NCBI GenBank assembly: GCA_030425705.1
Contig: JAUHZU010000002.1
Location: 372,001 to 436,000, forward strand
Source of the DNA: Phycisphaerae bacterium
GTDB taxonomy: Bacteria > Planctomycetota > Phycisphaerae > Phycisphaerales > Phycisphaeraceae
Direction: 5' to 3'
Length of the DNA: 64,000 bases
The notes under the pieces were generated by a model that saw only the letters and a program-made list of their open reading frames with translations, was not told the DNA's origin and did no database searches. Shown here in pieces: positions 15,564 through 23,289 of this stretch. The first letter of the stretch is position 1. Each line of letters opens with the position of its first letter. Made by a program: the position numbers and the translations under genes.

Positions 15564-16886
15564 TCACCCGTTGAGCAGGTCGTCGATGACGCTGCCGTCG
15601 CCGTCGGCCGGCTTCTTGTCGGGCTTGGGCTCGGCGGGCGGCTCGGGCTTGGGCGTGGGGGGCTGCTTAGGCGGCTTGGCGGAGTTGCGTGCCGGGGCCT
15701 GCGGGGCCGGGGCGGGTGTCGCGGGCGCGTCCTCGGCCGGCTTGCCGGTGAGCCCGGCGATGAGGTCGTCCTCGGCCGGCGCGGGGGCTTGGGCGGGGGC
15801 GGCGGGCGGCGCGGGCTTGGGCTGGGATGGCGTCGCCGCGGGCTTGGCCGGGGCGGTGTCGACCAGCGACTCGATGACCTGGTCGCCCGTCGCGGGCTCG
15901 GGCCTCGGCTCGGCCGCGCCCTCGCGCAAGAACTCGGCGACGTCCCGGCCCGAGCGGGCGCCGGCGCTCTGGATGCCGGCCTGCTGCGCCTCGGTCACCA
16001 TGTCCAGGAAGATCTGCTCCAGCGTCCGCCGGGGGTGATCGATCGACACGTCCGCCACGCCCAACGCCTCCAGCGCCGCGACGATCCGCTCGTCGCTCAC
16101 GCTGTCCAGCGACGGCGTGGTGATCGTGGTCGTGTGCTCATCGGTCAGCAGGGTGTCCATCGTGCCGGCACGACGCACCTTCCCGCCGTACATCATCGCA
16201 ACACGGTCGCACACGTCCTGCACGTCGGCCAAGAGGTGCGAGCACAGCAGCACGGTCTTGCCGCGGTCGGCGAGCTGGGTGATGACCTTCTTGACGTCGT
16301 TGGTGGCGATCGGGTCCATGCCCGACGTCGGTTCGTCGAGGATGAGCAGCTGCGGGTCGTTGATGAGGGCCTGCGCGAGGCCGACCTTCCGCATCATGCC
16401 CTTGGAGAACTCGCCGACCGGCCGGTGCGCCGCGTGGTCCAGGCCGACCATGTCCAGCAGCATGGCGATGCGCTTCTTACGGGTCGCGCGGTCGAGGTGG
16501 AACAGCTTGCCGTAGTACTCGAGCGTCTCGGTGGGGTTGAGGAACTTGTAGAGGTAGGTCTCCTCGGGGAGGTAGCCGATGATCTTCTTGGTGGCGACGT
16601 CGCGGGGGACCTTGTTGAAGACGGCGATCCGGCCGGCGGTGGGGTGCAGCAGGCCGAGGATGAGCTTGATGGTGGTGGACTTGCCCGAGCCGTTGGGCCC
16701 GAGGAGGCCGAAGACCTCGCCGCGTCGGACCTCCAGGTCGATACCGTCGACCGCGCGGGCCTTGTCCCGGAGCCAGAAGTCCTTGAAGACCTTGGTGAGG
16801 CCCATGCACTTGATAGCGATGTCGCCGGTGGCGGCGGCAGCGGCCGGCCGGGAGCCGGTGGCGGTTGGCGGTGGGGCTTGGGTCAT
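15564..16886 (-). CDS. ABC transporter ATP-binding protein with long Pro/Ala-rich tail
   Basis: 440 aa. The ATPase domain spans about 20-260: Walker A GPNGSGKSTT, a variant signature EFSKGMMRKVGLAQ in place of LSGGQ, and Walker B LLILDEPTSGMDP with H-loop CSHL. The C-terminal 130 residues are low complexity (Pro/Ala/Lys/Asp) and end DGSVIDDLLNG; related short motifs occur at DQVIESLVD and EDDLIAGLTG, three spaced acidic-hydrophobic modules. It powers the permease encoded next. A TAGAAT -10 (16896-16901) ends 9 nt before the ATG, so the mRNA is probably leaderless. Confidence 0.94.
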   Translation of the reverse strand: MTQAPPPTATGSRPAAAAATGDIAIKCMGLTKVFKDFWLRDKARAVDGIDLEVRRGEVFGLLGPNGSGKSTTIKLILGLLHPTAGRIAVFNKVPRDVATKKIIGYLPEETYLYKFLNPTETLEYYGKLFHLDRATRKKRIAMLLDMVGLDHAAHRPVGEFSKGMMRKVGLAQALINDPQLLILDEPTSGMDPIATNDVKKVITQLADRGKTVLLCSHLLADVQDVCDRVAMMYGGKVRRAGTMDTLLTDEHTTTITTPSLDSVSDERIVAALEALGVADVSIDHPRRTLEQIFLDMVTEAQQAGIQSAGARSGRDVAEFLREGAAEPRPEPATGDQVIESLVDTAPAKPAATPSQPKPAPPAAPAQAPAPAEDDLIAGLTGKPAEDAPATPAPAPQAPARNSAKPPKQPPTPKPEPPAEPKPDKKPADGDGSVIDDLLNG

Positions 16887-16895
16887 CGTCCGGGG

Positions 16896-16901
16896 ATTCT
16901 A
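16896..16901 (-). promoter_or_regulatory. -10 element (TAGAAT) of the ABC-2 operon
   Basis: Minus-strand TAGAAT with 9 nt to the ATG at 16886; start site predicted at or next to the start codon. Confidence 0.55.
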
Positions 16902-17048
16902 TACGACCCACCGGGCTCGGGGGCGGGCGGGGATGGTGGGTCCGATCATGTGGGCGGGCCACACGGGTGGGGATCGATCGAGCCCACGGACCGCTTCGTC
17001 GGGTGGTACGTCCCAGCAGCCGTGTGTGTTCCAGCGATAATGCCGGCC

Positions 17049-17972
17049 ATGCAAACCCTCGACGACCTCAACGCCCGGTTCGCGCTGGAGGATGCCCTGG
17101 TGTTTGAGGCGGGCGGGGGCGGGCTGCTGCGGGCGGTCGTGCGGACGCGGGCCTGCACCGGTGAGGCCTACCTGCACGGCGCGCACGTCACGCGCTGGCG
17201 GCCGAGCGGGCATGACGAGGTGCTCTGGCTCTCGTCCCTGGCCGAGTACCGTGCGGGCAAGGCGATCCGTGGCGGCATCCCGATCTGCTTCCCGTGGTTT
17301 GCCGGCCATAAACCCGCGGACCAGCCGGACGCGCCGTCGCACGGCCTGGTCCGCACAGCGCTCTGGCGGGTCGACGCCGCCGCCCGGGACGGCGACGACA
17401 TCGTGCTGACCTTCGCGACCGACCTCCCGCCGTACACGCTGCGCTACACCGTCCGCTTCGGCACCGCACTGGACTACGCGCTGGCGGTGACCAATGCCTC
17501 CGCTACGCCGGCGGCGTTCGAGGTCGCGCTGCACAGCTACTTCTCCGTCGGCGAGATCAAACGCGTCGAGGTGGCCGGGCTGTTGGGCGCGGCCTACGAG
17601 AACACCGTCGGCGGTGCGGGTACACGGCACACGCAGGGCGACGCGCCGCTCACCTTCGCCGGCGAGACCGACTTTATCTACGCGACAACCGCCGGCTGCA
17701 CGATCCACGACCCGGGGCTGTCGCGGACGATCGAGGTCGACAAGCGGGGCAGCGCGTCGACCGTCGTGTGGAACCCCTGGGCGGGCAAGGCCAGGACGAT
17801 GGGCGACTTCGGCGACGACGCGTGGCCGGGCATGCTGTGTGTCGAGCCGGGCAACATCGCCCCGAACGCCGTGAGGCTCGGTCCCGGCCGGTCGCATACG
17901 ACCGCCGGCCGCCTGCGGGTGCAGACGGCCGGCAAGGCGGATTCTCATAGTGAAGTAGTAGTCAGCCACTGA
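17049..17972 (+). CDS. D-hexose-6-phosphate mutarotase (YeaD type)
   Basis: 307 aa, close to the usual 290-300. Aldose-epimerase beta-sandwich with YeaD landmarks: GAHVTRW, RGGIPICFPWFAG, PSHGLVRTALW with its catalytic-type His, LHSYFSVG with the second His, TDFIYATTAG, and VVWNPWAGKA followed by the terminal acidic residue in WPGMLCVEPGN. It interconverts the anomers of glucose 6-phosphate. GATAAT ends 7 nt before ATG 17049, which favours this start over the in-frame ATG at 17040. Divergent from the ABC operon. Confidence 0.93.
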   Translation: MQTLDDLNARFALEDALVFEAGGGGLLRAVVRTRACTGEAYLHGAHVTRWRPSGHDEVLWLSSLAEYRAGKAIRGGIPICFPWFAGHKPADQPDAPSHGLVRTALWRVDAAARDGDDIVLTFATDLPPYTLRYTVRFGTALDYALAVTNASATPAAFEVALHSYFSVGEIKRVEVAGLLGAAYENTVGGAGTRHTQGDAPLTFAGETDFIYATTAGCTIHDPGLSRTIEVDKRGSASTVVWNPWAGKARTMGDFGDDAWPGMLCVEPGNIAPNAVRLGPGRSHTTAGRLRVQTAGKADSHSEVVVSH

Positions 17973-17996
17973 CCGGTGCCGCACCCCGGGACGGGC

Positions 17997-18359
17997 TTAC
18001 TCGTCGTCGTCCTCGAAGTAGTCGTCTTCCTCGTCGTCATCGTCGTAGTAGTCGTCCTCTTCGTCGTCATCGTCGAGCAGGTCGTCGTCTTCGTCGTCCT
18101 CGTCCTCGTCGTCGAGGTAGTCGTCTTCCTCGTCTTCCTCTTCGTCGTCTTCGACCTCGTCGTCCTCGTCCTCGTCATCGAGGTCGTCGTCATCGTCCAT
18201 GAACATGTCGTCATCGTCGTCGAGGTAGTCCTCGTCGTCATCGCCGCCGAAGGCGATCGTGTCGGTCGTCGCCCAGGGCTGATCGGCCGCGTTGATGAGG
18301 AGCGCGGGGTCGAGGAGTTGGAGCGTGTCGTCGGGTGCGGTCATGCAAAGGGTCGGCAT
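17997..18359 (-). CDS. Extremely acidic low-complexity protein
   Basis: 120 aa. The first 38 residues are ordinary (MPTLCMTAPDDTLQLLDPAL). From residue about 39 to the end nearly every residue is Asp or Glu, broken by Tyr, Leu, Phe and Met in spaced positions (DDYLDDE, DDYYDDD, EDDYFEDDDE). The DNA is a run of GTC/TCC/TCG triplets on the plus strand. Regular aromatics inside an acidic chain could bind cations or basic proteins. The open frame may in part be kept by triplet composition. The N-terminal segment does not share that bias, which favours a real gene. Function unknown. An in-frame ATG at 18344 is an alternative start. Confidence 0.6.
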   Translation of the reverse strand: MPTLCMTAPDDTLQLLDPALLINAADQPWATTDTIAFGGDDDEDYLDDDDDMFMDDDDDLDDEDEDDEVEDDEEEDEEDDYLDDEDEDDEDDDLLDDDDEEDDYYDDDDEEDDYFEDDDE

Positions 18360-18415
18360 GGTGGGGCTCTCGAGTCGTAGGGGCGGGGAGCGTTGGCCGT
18401 GCTCGGGCCGGCGGC

Positions 18416-18421
18416 TACACT
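18416..18421 (+). promoter_or_regulatory. -10 element (TACACT) upstream of leader terminator
   Basis: TACACT predicts transcription from about 18428, about 105 nt before the TTG start at 18533. The intrinsic terminator at 18456-18501 lies inside this leader. Confidence 0.5.
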
Positions 18422-18455
18422 AGCGGCGGCTGTCGCGATACGGCTGCATTGTTGC

Positions 18456-18501
18456 CGGTGGATCATCGGCACGTCAACCCCTGATCCGCCGCGTTTTTTT
18501 T
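18456..18501 (+). terminator. Intrinsic terminator within a 5' leader (possible attenuator or sRNA end)
   Basis: A 10-bp stem CGGTGGATCA (18456-18465) / TGATCCGCCG (18482-18491), with one G-U pair and a 16-nt loop, is followed by CG and eight T. There is no plus-strand gene between the acidic-protein region and this element. It therefore ends either a short RNA of about 75 nt or the leader of the 18533 gene. Confidence 0.7.
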
Positions 18502-18532
18502 GTCGGTTTGTCGGCCCGCCGGAGCGACCCCG

Positions 18533-19057
18533 TTGAGTGAGACCGCGCCTACCCGCCCGCTGATGTGGAACATCCCCGCCGCGGTCGCCGCGTGGGTCTT
18601 CCCCGGGCTGGGCCACGTCATGTCCGGCGAGCTCAAGCGCGGGGCCATCCTCGCCGCCGTCATCGGCTCGATGTGGATCATCGGGCTCTGGGTCGGCGGC
18701 ATCAGCGTCATCGAGGCACGCACCACCACCGGCCAGGTCCGCCCGTGGTTCCTCGGCCAGATGCTCATCGCGCCGTCGCTCGTCGTCGAGTACACCCACG
18801 ACCGCTACCGCGCCCAGACCGGCGGGCAGGAGCCCGAGCCGAGCGACGACCCCAGCCACCCCACGCTCTACGAGCCCAGCTACGGTCGGCCGCACGAGAT
18901 CGGCACGCTCTACACCGCCCTCGCGGGCCTGCTCAACCTCCTCGCCGTCGTCGATGTCATCTACCGCGAGCCCGGCCGCGCCGCGGAAGTCGCCCTCGCC
19001 GCGCGGGCCAAGAACGCCGACGACGACGGCTCAACCCACGCGGGGGGCACCGCGTGA
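18533..19057 (+). CDS. Predicted membrane protein, DUF6677-like
   Basis: 174 aa from TTG 18533, with GGAG 8 nt upstream. The N-terminus WNIPAAVAAWVFPGLGHVMS leads to a membrane hairpin: a Pro-Gly-Gly-His helix, then GAILAAVIGSMWIIGLWVGG. A third hydrophobic stretch lies near residues 130-150 (TLYTALAGLLNLLAVVDVIY). The FPGLGH motif recalls DUF6677/TM2-type small membrane proteins; I hold the family name lightly. The next gene begins inside its stop codon (GTGA), so they are translationally coupled. Confidence 0.72.
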   Translation: MSETAPTRPLMWNIPAAVAAWVFPGLGHVMSGELKRGAILAAVIGSMWIIGLWVGGISVIEARTTTGQVRPWFLGQMLIAPSLVVEYTHDRYRAQTGGQEPEPSDDPSHPTLYEPSYGRPHEIGTLYTALAGLLNLLAVVDVIYREPGRAAEVALAARAKNADDDGSTHAGGTA

Positions 19058-19458
19058 TATTCCCCCGCCCCGCACCGACACGTCGACGCCCGACCCCGCC
19101 GCCAGCCCTGCACCGCGCCGCCCGCCGGCTATGGCTCACCGTACTGTTTGTGCTGATGGGCCTGCCCGCCGCGGCCGCGTCGGCTGCCCCGATGCCGTTC
19201 GCAAACACGCCGCAGGCGCGCCTCACACCGGCCGCCTTCACACCCGCCTACCGCCCGTTTCTTGAACCCGCCCCGATCGACCGCTACTGGCTCTGGCTCC
19301 TTCCGCCGCTGGTGCTGGGCATCGCCGTGGTCTACCGCACGATCAAGTCCGACGACCTCACCCACGTCCCACGGCGGGCGGCCTACCTCGCGCTGCAGGT
19401 CGCGATCTTCCTTGTCGCCGCGGCCGTGTCGCTCTGGGTGCTGCTGCGCCTGTTCTAA
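19054..19458 (+). CDS. Predicted membrane protein, partner of the 18533 gene
   Basis: 134 aa from GTG 19054, overlapping the upstream stop by four bases. A basic, Pro-rich N-terminus precedes a signal-like helix (LWLTVLFVLMGLPAAAASAA). Two membrane helices follow: YWLWLLPPLVLGIAVVYRTI and LALQVAIFLVAAAVSLWVLL. The short basic loop (KSDDLTHVPRRAAY) should be cytosolic. No family recognised. The overlap and shared membrane nature suggest a complex with its partner. Confidence 0.68.
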   Translation: MIFPRPAPTRRRPTPPPALHRAARRLWLTVLFVLMGLPAAAASAAPMPFANTPQARLTPAAFTPAYRPFLEPAPIDRYWLWLLPPLVLGIAVVYRTIKSDDLTHVPRRAAYLALQVAIFLVAAAVSLWVLLRLF

Positions 19459-19512
19459 CCGGCGACTGCGTGTCGGCGGCGCAAGCCCGCAGGCAGCTTT
19501 TATCCCCCGCGT

Positions 19513-19518
19513 TACACT
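19513..19518 (+). promoter_or_regulatory. -10 element (TACACT) of trpD, leaderless
   Basis: Six nt separate TACACT from the GTG start codon. Confidence 0.55.
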
Positions 19519-19524
19519 GCCCCC

Positions 19525-20583
19525 GTGCACGCACTGCTCGCCCAACTCGCCGACGGCCAGCCGCTCACCGAAGCACAGGCGGTCGAGGCGTTCGACCAGG
19601 TCATGTCCGGCAAGTCCCTGCCGACGCAGACCGCGGCGCTGCTGTCCCTCATCGCGCAGCGCGGCGCGACGGTCGACGAGCTGGTCGGCGCGGCGACCGT
19701 GATGCGCCGCAAGGCCGCGAAGGTCAGCGTCCCCGCCGGGCTCACCGCGATCGACACCTGCGGCACCGGCGGCGACCACGCCGGCACGTTCAACATCTCC
19801 ACCGCCGCCGCCATCGTCGCCGCCGGCGCGGGCCGGCCCATGAACGTCTGTGTCGCCAAGCACGGCAACAAGTCCGTCACCAGCAAGTCCGGCTCGTCCC
19901 AGGTCCTCGACACCCTCGGCGTCAACCTCAAGGCCACCGGCGACACCCTCACCCGCTGCCTCGACGAAGCGGGCATCTGCTTCTGCTTCGCGCCCCAGCA
20001 CCACCCGGCCATGAAACACGCCGCGCCCATCCGCGCGGACCTGGGCTTCCGCACGATCTTCAACCTCGTCGGCCCGCTCACCAACCCCGCCGGCGCGCAA
20101 CGCCAGGTCATGGGCGTCTTCTCTCCCAAGCTCACCGACCCGCTCGCCCGCGTCCTCCACCGGCTGGGCGCGATCCACGCCATGGTCGTCCACGGCAGCA
20201 TCCCCGACGCCGACGGCAAGCACGCCGACGCCCTCGACGAGCTGTCCACCTGCGGACCCTCCCGCGTCACCACGCTCCTGGGCGGCGACATCGCGTCGGC
20301 CGAGCTGGACCCCACCGAGCTGGGGCTCTCGCTGGGCCACCCCTCCGCCCTCCGCGCCGACGGCCCGGCGCAGAGCGCCAAGACGATCTCGGCGGTGCTC
20401 GACGGCGGGGGCGGCGCGGCGCGGGAGATCGTCGCGCTCAACGCCGCCGCGGCGCTGGTCGTCGCCGGCGTCGCCGACGACCTGGCCGACGGGCTCGCCC
20501 TCGCCTTCGCCGCGCTGGACGACGGCAGCGCGAAGCGCGCCCTGGGCACCCTCATCGCGATCACCAACGAAGACGCCGGCTGA
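19525..20583 (+). CDS. trpD: Anthranilate phosphoribosyltransferase
   Basis: 352 aa. Transfers phosphoribose from PRPP to anthranilate, the second step of tryptophan synthesis. Motifs: DTCGTGGDHAGTFNISTA (PRPP-binding glycine loop), KHGNKSVTSKSGSSQVLD, and NLVGPLTNPA. The GTG start at 19525 gives the normal N-terminus (HALLAQLADGQPLTEAQAVE). TACACT (19513-19518) ends 6 nt before it, implying a leaderless mRNA. No other trp gene is nearby, so the pathway genes are dispersed. Confidence 0.97.
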   Translation: MHALLAQLADGQPLTEAQAVEAFDQVMSGKSLPTQTAALLSLIAQRGATVDELVGAATVMRRKAAKVSVPAGLTAIDTCGTGGDHAGTFNISTAAAIVAAGAGRPMNVCVAKHGNKSVTSKSGSSQVLDTLGVNLKATGDTLTRCLDEAGICFCFAPQHHPAMKHAAPIRADLGFRTIFNLVGPLTNPAGAQRQVMGVFSPKLTDPLARVLHRLGAIHAMVVHGSIPDADGKHADALDELSTCGPSRVTTLLGGDIASAELDPTELGLSLGHPSALRADGPAQSAKTISAVLDGGGGAAREIVALNAAAALVVAGVADDLADGLALAFAALDDGSAKRALGTLIAITNEDAG

Positions 20584-20618
20584 CCCCGCGGCACCACCCG
20601 TCACGATTCCACACGCCC

Positions 20619-20706
20619 AAGCCGGGCCAGAGCGCAGCGCCGGCCTGGGCGCACCAGTCTTTGATCGAGTCCCCACCCGGGCCGGCGCTGCGCTCTGGCC
20701 CGGCTT
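20619..20706. repeat. 88-bp hairpin element with perfect 27-bp inverted arms
   Basis: Left arm 20619-20645 (AAGCCGGGCCAGAGCG...) is the exact reverse complement of the right arm 20680-20706. A G-U pair and three further pairs extend the stem to 31 bp around a central segment of about 26 nt. It lies between trpD and a small membrane gene. It has no T tract, so it is not a classical terminator; a MITE-like or REP-doublet element is more likely. Confidence 0.8.
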
Positions 20707-20761
20707 GTGATTTCCAGGGTGGTGTAAAGTAAGGCCCGCGCACACCACACGGAGTCCCGCC

Positions 20762-21193
20762 ATGCCCTACGTCGATGAAGGCGAGCCGAAGCCCCGCAGT
20801 GAGCTCCCCCCGTTGATTGCGATCGGCGCGGTGGTCCTGGCATCCTGTGCGACGCCACTGCTCTGGTACTTCTGCCACAACTGGTTCGGCTACTCCTACG
20901 CCGGCGCATTACTGGCGGCATTAGCGATCGGTCTTGCAGCCAAGTTCACACTGACCCGGCATTACCCGCCACTGAAAGTGGTGGCGATCGTTTTGCTTGT
21001 GCTTGGCAGCTTCGCGGGGTTTGTTTGGATCGATTCCACGATCTGGACGCCCTTCATGTTTGGCAAAACCGTTGAGCGTTTCTCTAAGGACATTGTCGCG
21101 CTGCTTTTCATTGGGTTCGGTGCCTACCTCGTCTTCATCCTCGCAAACCCGAGGCTTGCGGTGGTGGTGCAACGCCAAGACCCGCAAGACTAG
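20762..21193 (+). CDS. Four-helix membrane protein, unknown function
   Basis: 143 aa. Four hydrophobic helices: LIAIGAVVLASCATPLLWYF, YAGALLAALAIGLAAKFTL, VVAIVLLVLGSFAGFVWIDS and IVALLFIGFGAYLVFILAN. The N- and C-termini are charged. Shine-Dalgarno GGAG lies near 20749. Base composition looks less GC-rich than its neighbours and third positions are less biased, which hints at a later arrival or weak expression. No family recognised. Confidence 0.7.
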   Translation: MPYVDEGEPKPRSELPPLIAIGAVVLASCATPLLWYFCHNWFGYSYAGALLAALAIGLAAKFTLTRHYPPLKVVAIVLLVLGSFAGFVWIDSTIWTPFMFGKTVERFSKDIVALLFIGFGAYLVFILANPRLAVVVQRQDPQD

Positions 21194-21235
21194 CTCGCGA
21201 ACACAGCATGCTGCATACAGAGCTTTTCTGCCTAG

Positions 21236-21256
21236 CCGCCGCGTCACACGCGGCGG
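21236..21256. repeat. Palindromic repeat, CCGCCGCGT family, copy 1
   Basis: CCGCCGCGT-CAC-ACGCGGCGG. The copy at 28217-28237 is its exact reverse complement over 21 nt, with matching CTAGG/CTAAG on one flank. It lies between the convergent 20762 gene and prmC. Confidence 0.75.
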
Positions 21257-21321
21257 GGGAGCGTCAGCGCGTAGGGTGGGTATCGTCGCCGACTCCTCCA
21301 CCCACCCTACAAGCCCGCCTC

Positions 21322-22203
21322 TTACGGCGTGTCCGCCACCAGCACGCGAGGCAGGTGCTCGTGATCGACCAGCACCGCCGCGTTGCGCAGGCCCGCGTCT
21401 TTGGCCAGCGCGATCGCCGCGTCCTTCTGCACCGACGCGATCTCGATGACCACCTGCCCCGGGTCGCGCAGGTGATCGAGCGCCCCGGCGATCAGCGGGC
21501 GGACCAGGTCCAGCCCGTCCGGCCCGCCCCGCAGCGCGTGCGTCGGCTCGTGGTCCTTCACGTTCGGCGCGACGGCACCCCACTCGCTGTCGGGGATGTA
21601 CGGCGGGTTGCTCACCAGGTAGCTGAACCGCTCGCCCGCCAGCGGCGCGAGCAGGTCGCCCTGCCGGTAGTCGATGCGGTCGGCGACGCCGTGCCGCTCG
21701 GCGTTCTCCCGCGCGACGGCCAGCGCGTCGCCGTACAGGTCGGTGGCGACGACGGTGGCCGGCGTCTTGTCCCGCTTGAACTGCCGGGCCAGCGCGACCG
21801 CGATCGCCCCGCTGCCCGTGCACACATCCGCCACGCTCGGCGCCGCGAAGCCGGGCGTCCGGCGGGCGTGCTGCAGCACGTGCTCGACCACCGTCTCGGT
21901 TGACGGCCGGGGCACCAGCACCGCGGGGCTCACCTTGAACATCATCGAGAAGAACGGGGCCTGCCCGACGAGGTAGTCGACCGGCTCGTCGGCGAGGGCC
22001 CGCTCGACCAGGTCGCGGTACGCCGCGCGTTCCAGGTCGCTGGCCGGCCGATCCGGGTCCATGTACAGCTTCAGCCGGGCAACGCCCAGGACGTGGGCCA
22101 GCAGCATCTCTGCGGAGATCCGCGGCGAGTCGATGCCGTGCTGCTCGAACGCCTGCGTCGTCCACGCCAACAGCCGCTTGCTTGTCCAGGCCTCTCCGGG
22201 CAT
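21322..22203 (-). CDS. prmC: Protein-(glutamine-N5) methyltransferase, release-factor specific
   Basis: 293 aa. Methylates the GGQ glutamine of release factors RF1/RF2 with SAM. Has the N-terminal helical domain (about 1-85), SAM loop DVCTGSGAIAVALA, and catalytic NPPY (SNPPYIPDSEW). The C-terminal motif GGPDGLDLVRPLI is typical of HemK/PrmC. TATACT (minus strand, 22210-22215) ends 6 nt before the ATG, so it is probably leaderless. prfA, the usual neighbour, is not here. Confidence 0.95.
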   Translation of the reverse strand: MPGEAWTSKRLLAWTTQAFEQHGIDSPRISAEMLLAHVLGVARLKLYMDPDRPASDLERAAYRDLVERALADEPVDYLVGQAPFFSMMFKVSPAVLVPRPSTETVVEHVLQHARRTPGFAAPSVADVCTGSGAIAVALARQFKRDKTPATVVATDLYGDALAVARENAERHGVADRIDYRQGDLLAPLAGERFSYLVSNPPYIPDSEWGAVAPNVKDHEPTHALRGGPDGLDLVRPLIAGALDHLRDPGQVVIEIASVQKDAAIALAKDAGLRNAAVLVDHEHLPRVLVADTP

Positions 22204-22209
22204 GGCGGG

Positions 22210-22215
22210 AGTATA
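22210..22215 (-). promoter_or_regulatory. -10 element (TATACT) of prmC, leaderless
   Basis: Six nt between TATACT and the ATG at 22203. Confidence 0.6.
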
Positions 22216-22363
22216 GATGGATGGCCGAGCGGTGAGGGGCGGAGGCCGGGGGTTGGCACCCGTCCATCGCACGGCGAGGCAGCACCTATCCTTGGGCTTT
22301 TCTCGGCTACACTCCAGTCCCCCACGACCGAACACCAATCTCAGAACCCCAAGCCCCACACCC

Positions 22364-23203
22364 GTGCTCCACCTCACCTCCATCCCGGACACCCGCGCCC
22401 ACCGGCAGACGATCAGCGCGCCCGTCGCGCTGGTCCCGACGATGGGCGCACTCCACGACGGGCACCTCCGCCTGATCGAGGAGGGTTGCCGGCTGGCGGA
22501 CGAGGTCTGGGTCTCGATCTTCGTGAACCCGACGCAGTTCGGCCCGAACGAGGACTTCAGCCGGTACCCCCGCCCGATCGAGGACGACCTGGCCAAGTGT
22601 GCCTCGGCCGGGGCGACGGTCGTGTTCAACCCGACGCCCGAGGCGATGTACCCGCCGGGCGCGCTCGACACGCAGGTCGATGTGCCGGCGATCAGCGGCG
22701 CGTTCGAGGGAGAGAACCGGCCGGGCCATTTCCACGGCGTCTGCCGGGTCTGCCTGAAGCTGTTCAACATCTGTCGGCCGACCTTCGCGTGCTTCGGGCA
22801 GAAGGACTACCAGCAGCTCCGCATCATCGAGGCCCTGGTCGCGGACCTGAACCTGCCTATCGCGATCCAGCGGGTGCCCACCGTCCGCGAGCCCGACGGC
22901 CTGGCCATGAGCAGCCGCAACCGCTACCTCGACGACGCCCAGCGCCGCCACGCCCTGGGGCTGTCCAAGGCCCTGGACCTCGCCCGACACCTCATCGAGA
23001 CCGAGGGCGAGCCCGACCCCGCAGCGGTCGAGCAGGCGATGCGCGACACGATCGCCGCCCACCACCTCGCCCCGGACTACGCGGCGATCCGCCACCCGGA
23101 CACGCTTGCCCCCTTAGCCATGATCGACCGCCCGGTTGTCGCCCTGGTCGCGGGCCGGCTGGGGAGCGTCCGCCTGCTGGATAACGCGCTGATTGGCGGG
23201 TGA
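22364..23203 (+). CDS. panC: Pantothenate synthetase
   Basis: 279 aa, the normal length. Condenses pantoate and beta-alanine using ATP, the last step of pantothenate synthesis. Motifs: VPTMGALHDGHLRLI with HxGH, SIFVNPTQFGPNEDF, HFHGVCRVCLKLFNI, FGQKDYQQL, and AMSSRNRYL with the KMSKS-equivalent loop. The GTG start at 22364 yields VLHLTSIPDTRAHRQ; no Shine-Dalgarno, and the leader is a C-rich AACCCCAAGCCCC run. A TACACT hexamer near 22308 could be its -10. Divergent from prmC. Confidence 0.95.
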   Translation: MLHLTSIPDTRAHRQTISAPVALVPTMGALHDGHLRLIEEGCRLADEVWVSIFVNPTQFGPNEDFSRYPRPIEDDLAKCASAGATVVFNPTPEAMYPPGALDTQVDVPAISGAFEGENRPGHFHGVCRVCLKLFNICRPTFACFGQKDYQQLRIIEALVADLNLPIAIQRVPTVREPDGLAMSSRNRYLDDAQRRHALGLSKALDLARHLIETEGEPDPAAVEQAMRDTIAAHHLAPDYAAIRHPDTLAPLAMIDRPVVALVAGRLGSVRLLDNALIGG

Positions 23204-23217
23204 TTCTTGTTTTTGCC

Positions 23218-23245
23218 TTGAACTAAAACAAATGTTTGATACAAT
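23218..23245 (+). promoter_or_regulatory. Sigma70-type promoter in an AT-rich island
   Basis: -35 TTGAAC (23218-23223) and -10 TACAAT (23240-23245) with a 16-bp spacer. This is the clearest two-box promoter in the window and it sits in a conspicuously AT-rich stretch (about 23205-23285). It drives the DUF1569-TetR operon, so an autoregulatory operator probably overlaps it. Confidence 0.65.
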
Positions 23246-23289
23246 ATATACTAATGATCGTTTACATCAATCAATAGGACTTGTAAGTC

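Noticed and set aside
17997-18250. GTC/TCC/TCG triplet run read as a CRISPR or VNTR array
   Set aside because: There are no distinct spacers or fixed-length units; it is the coding bias of an Asp/Glu tract.
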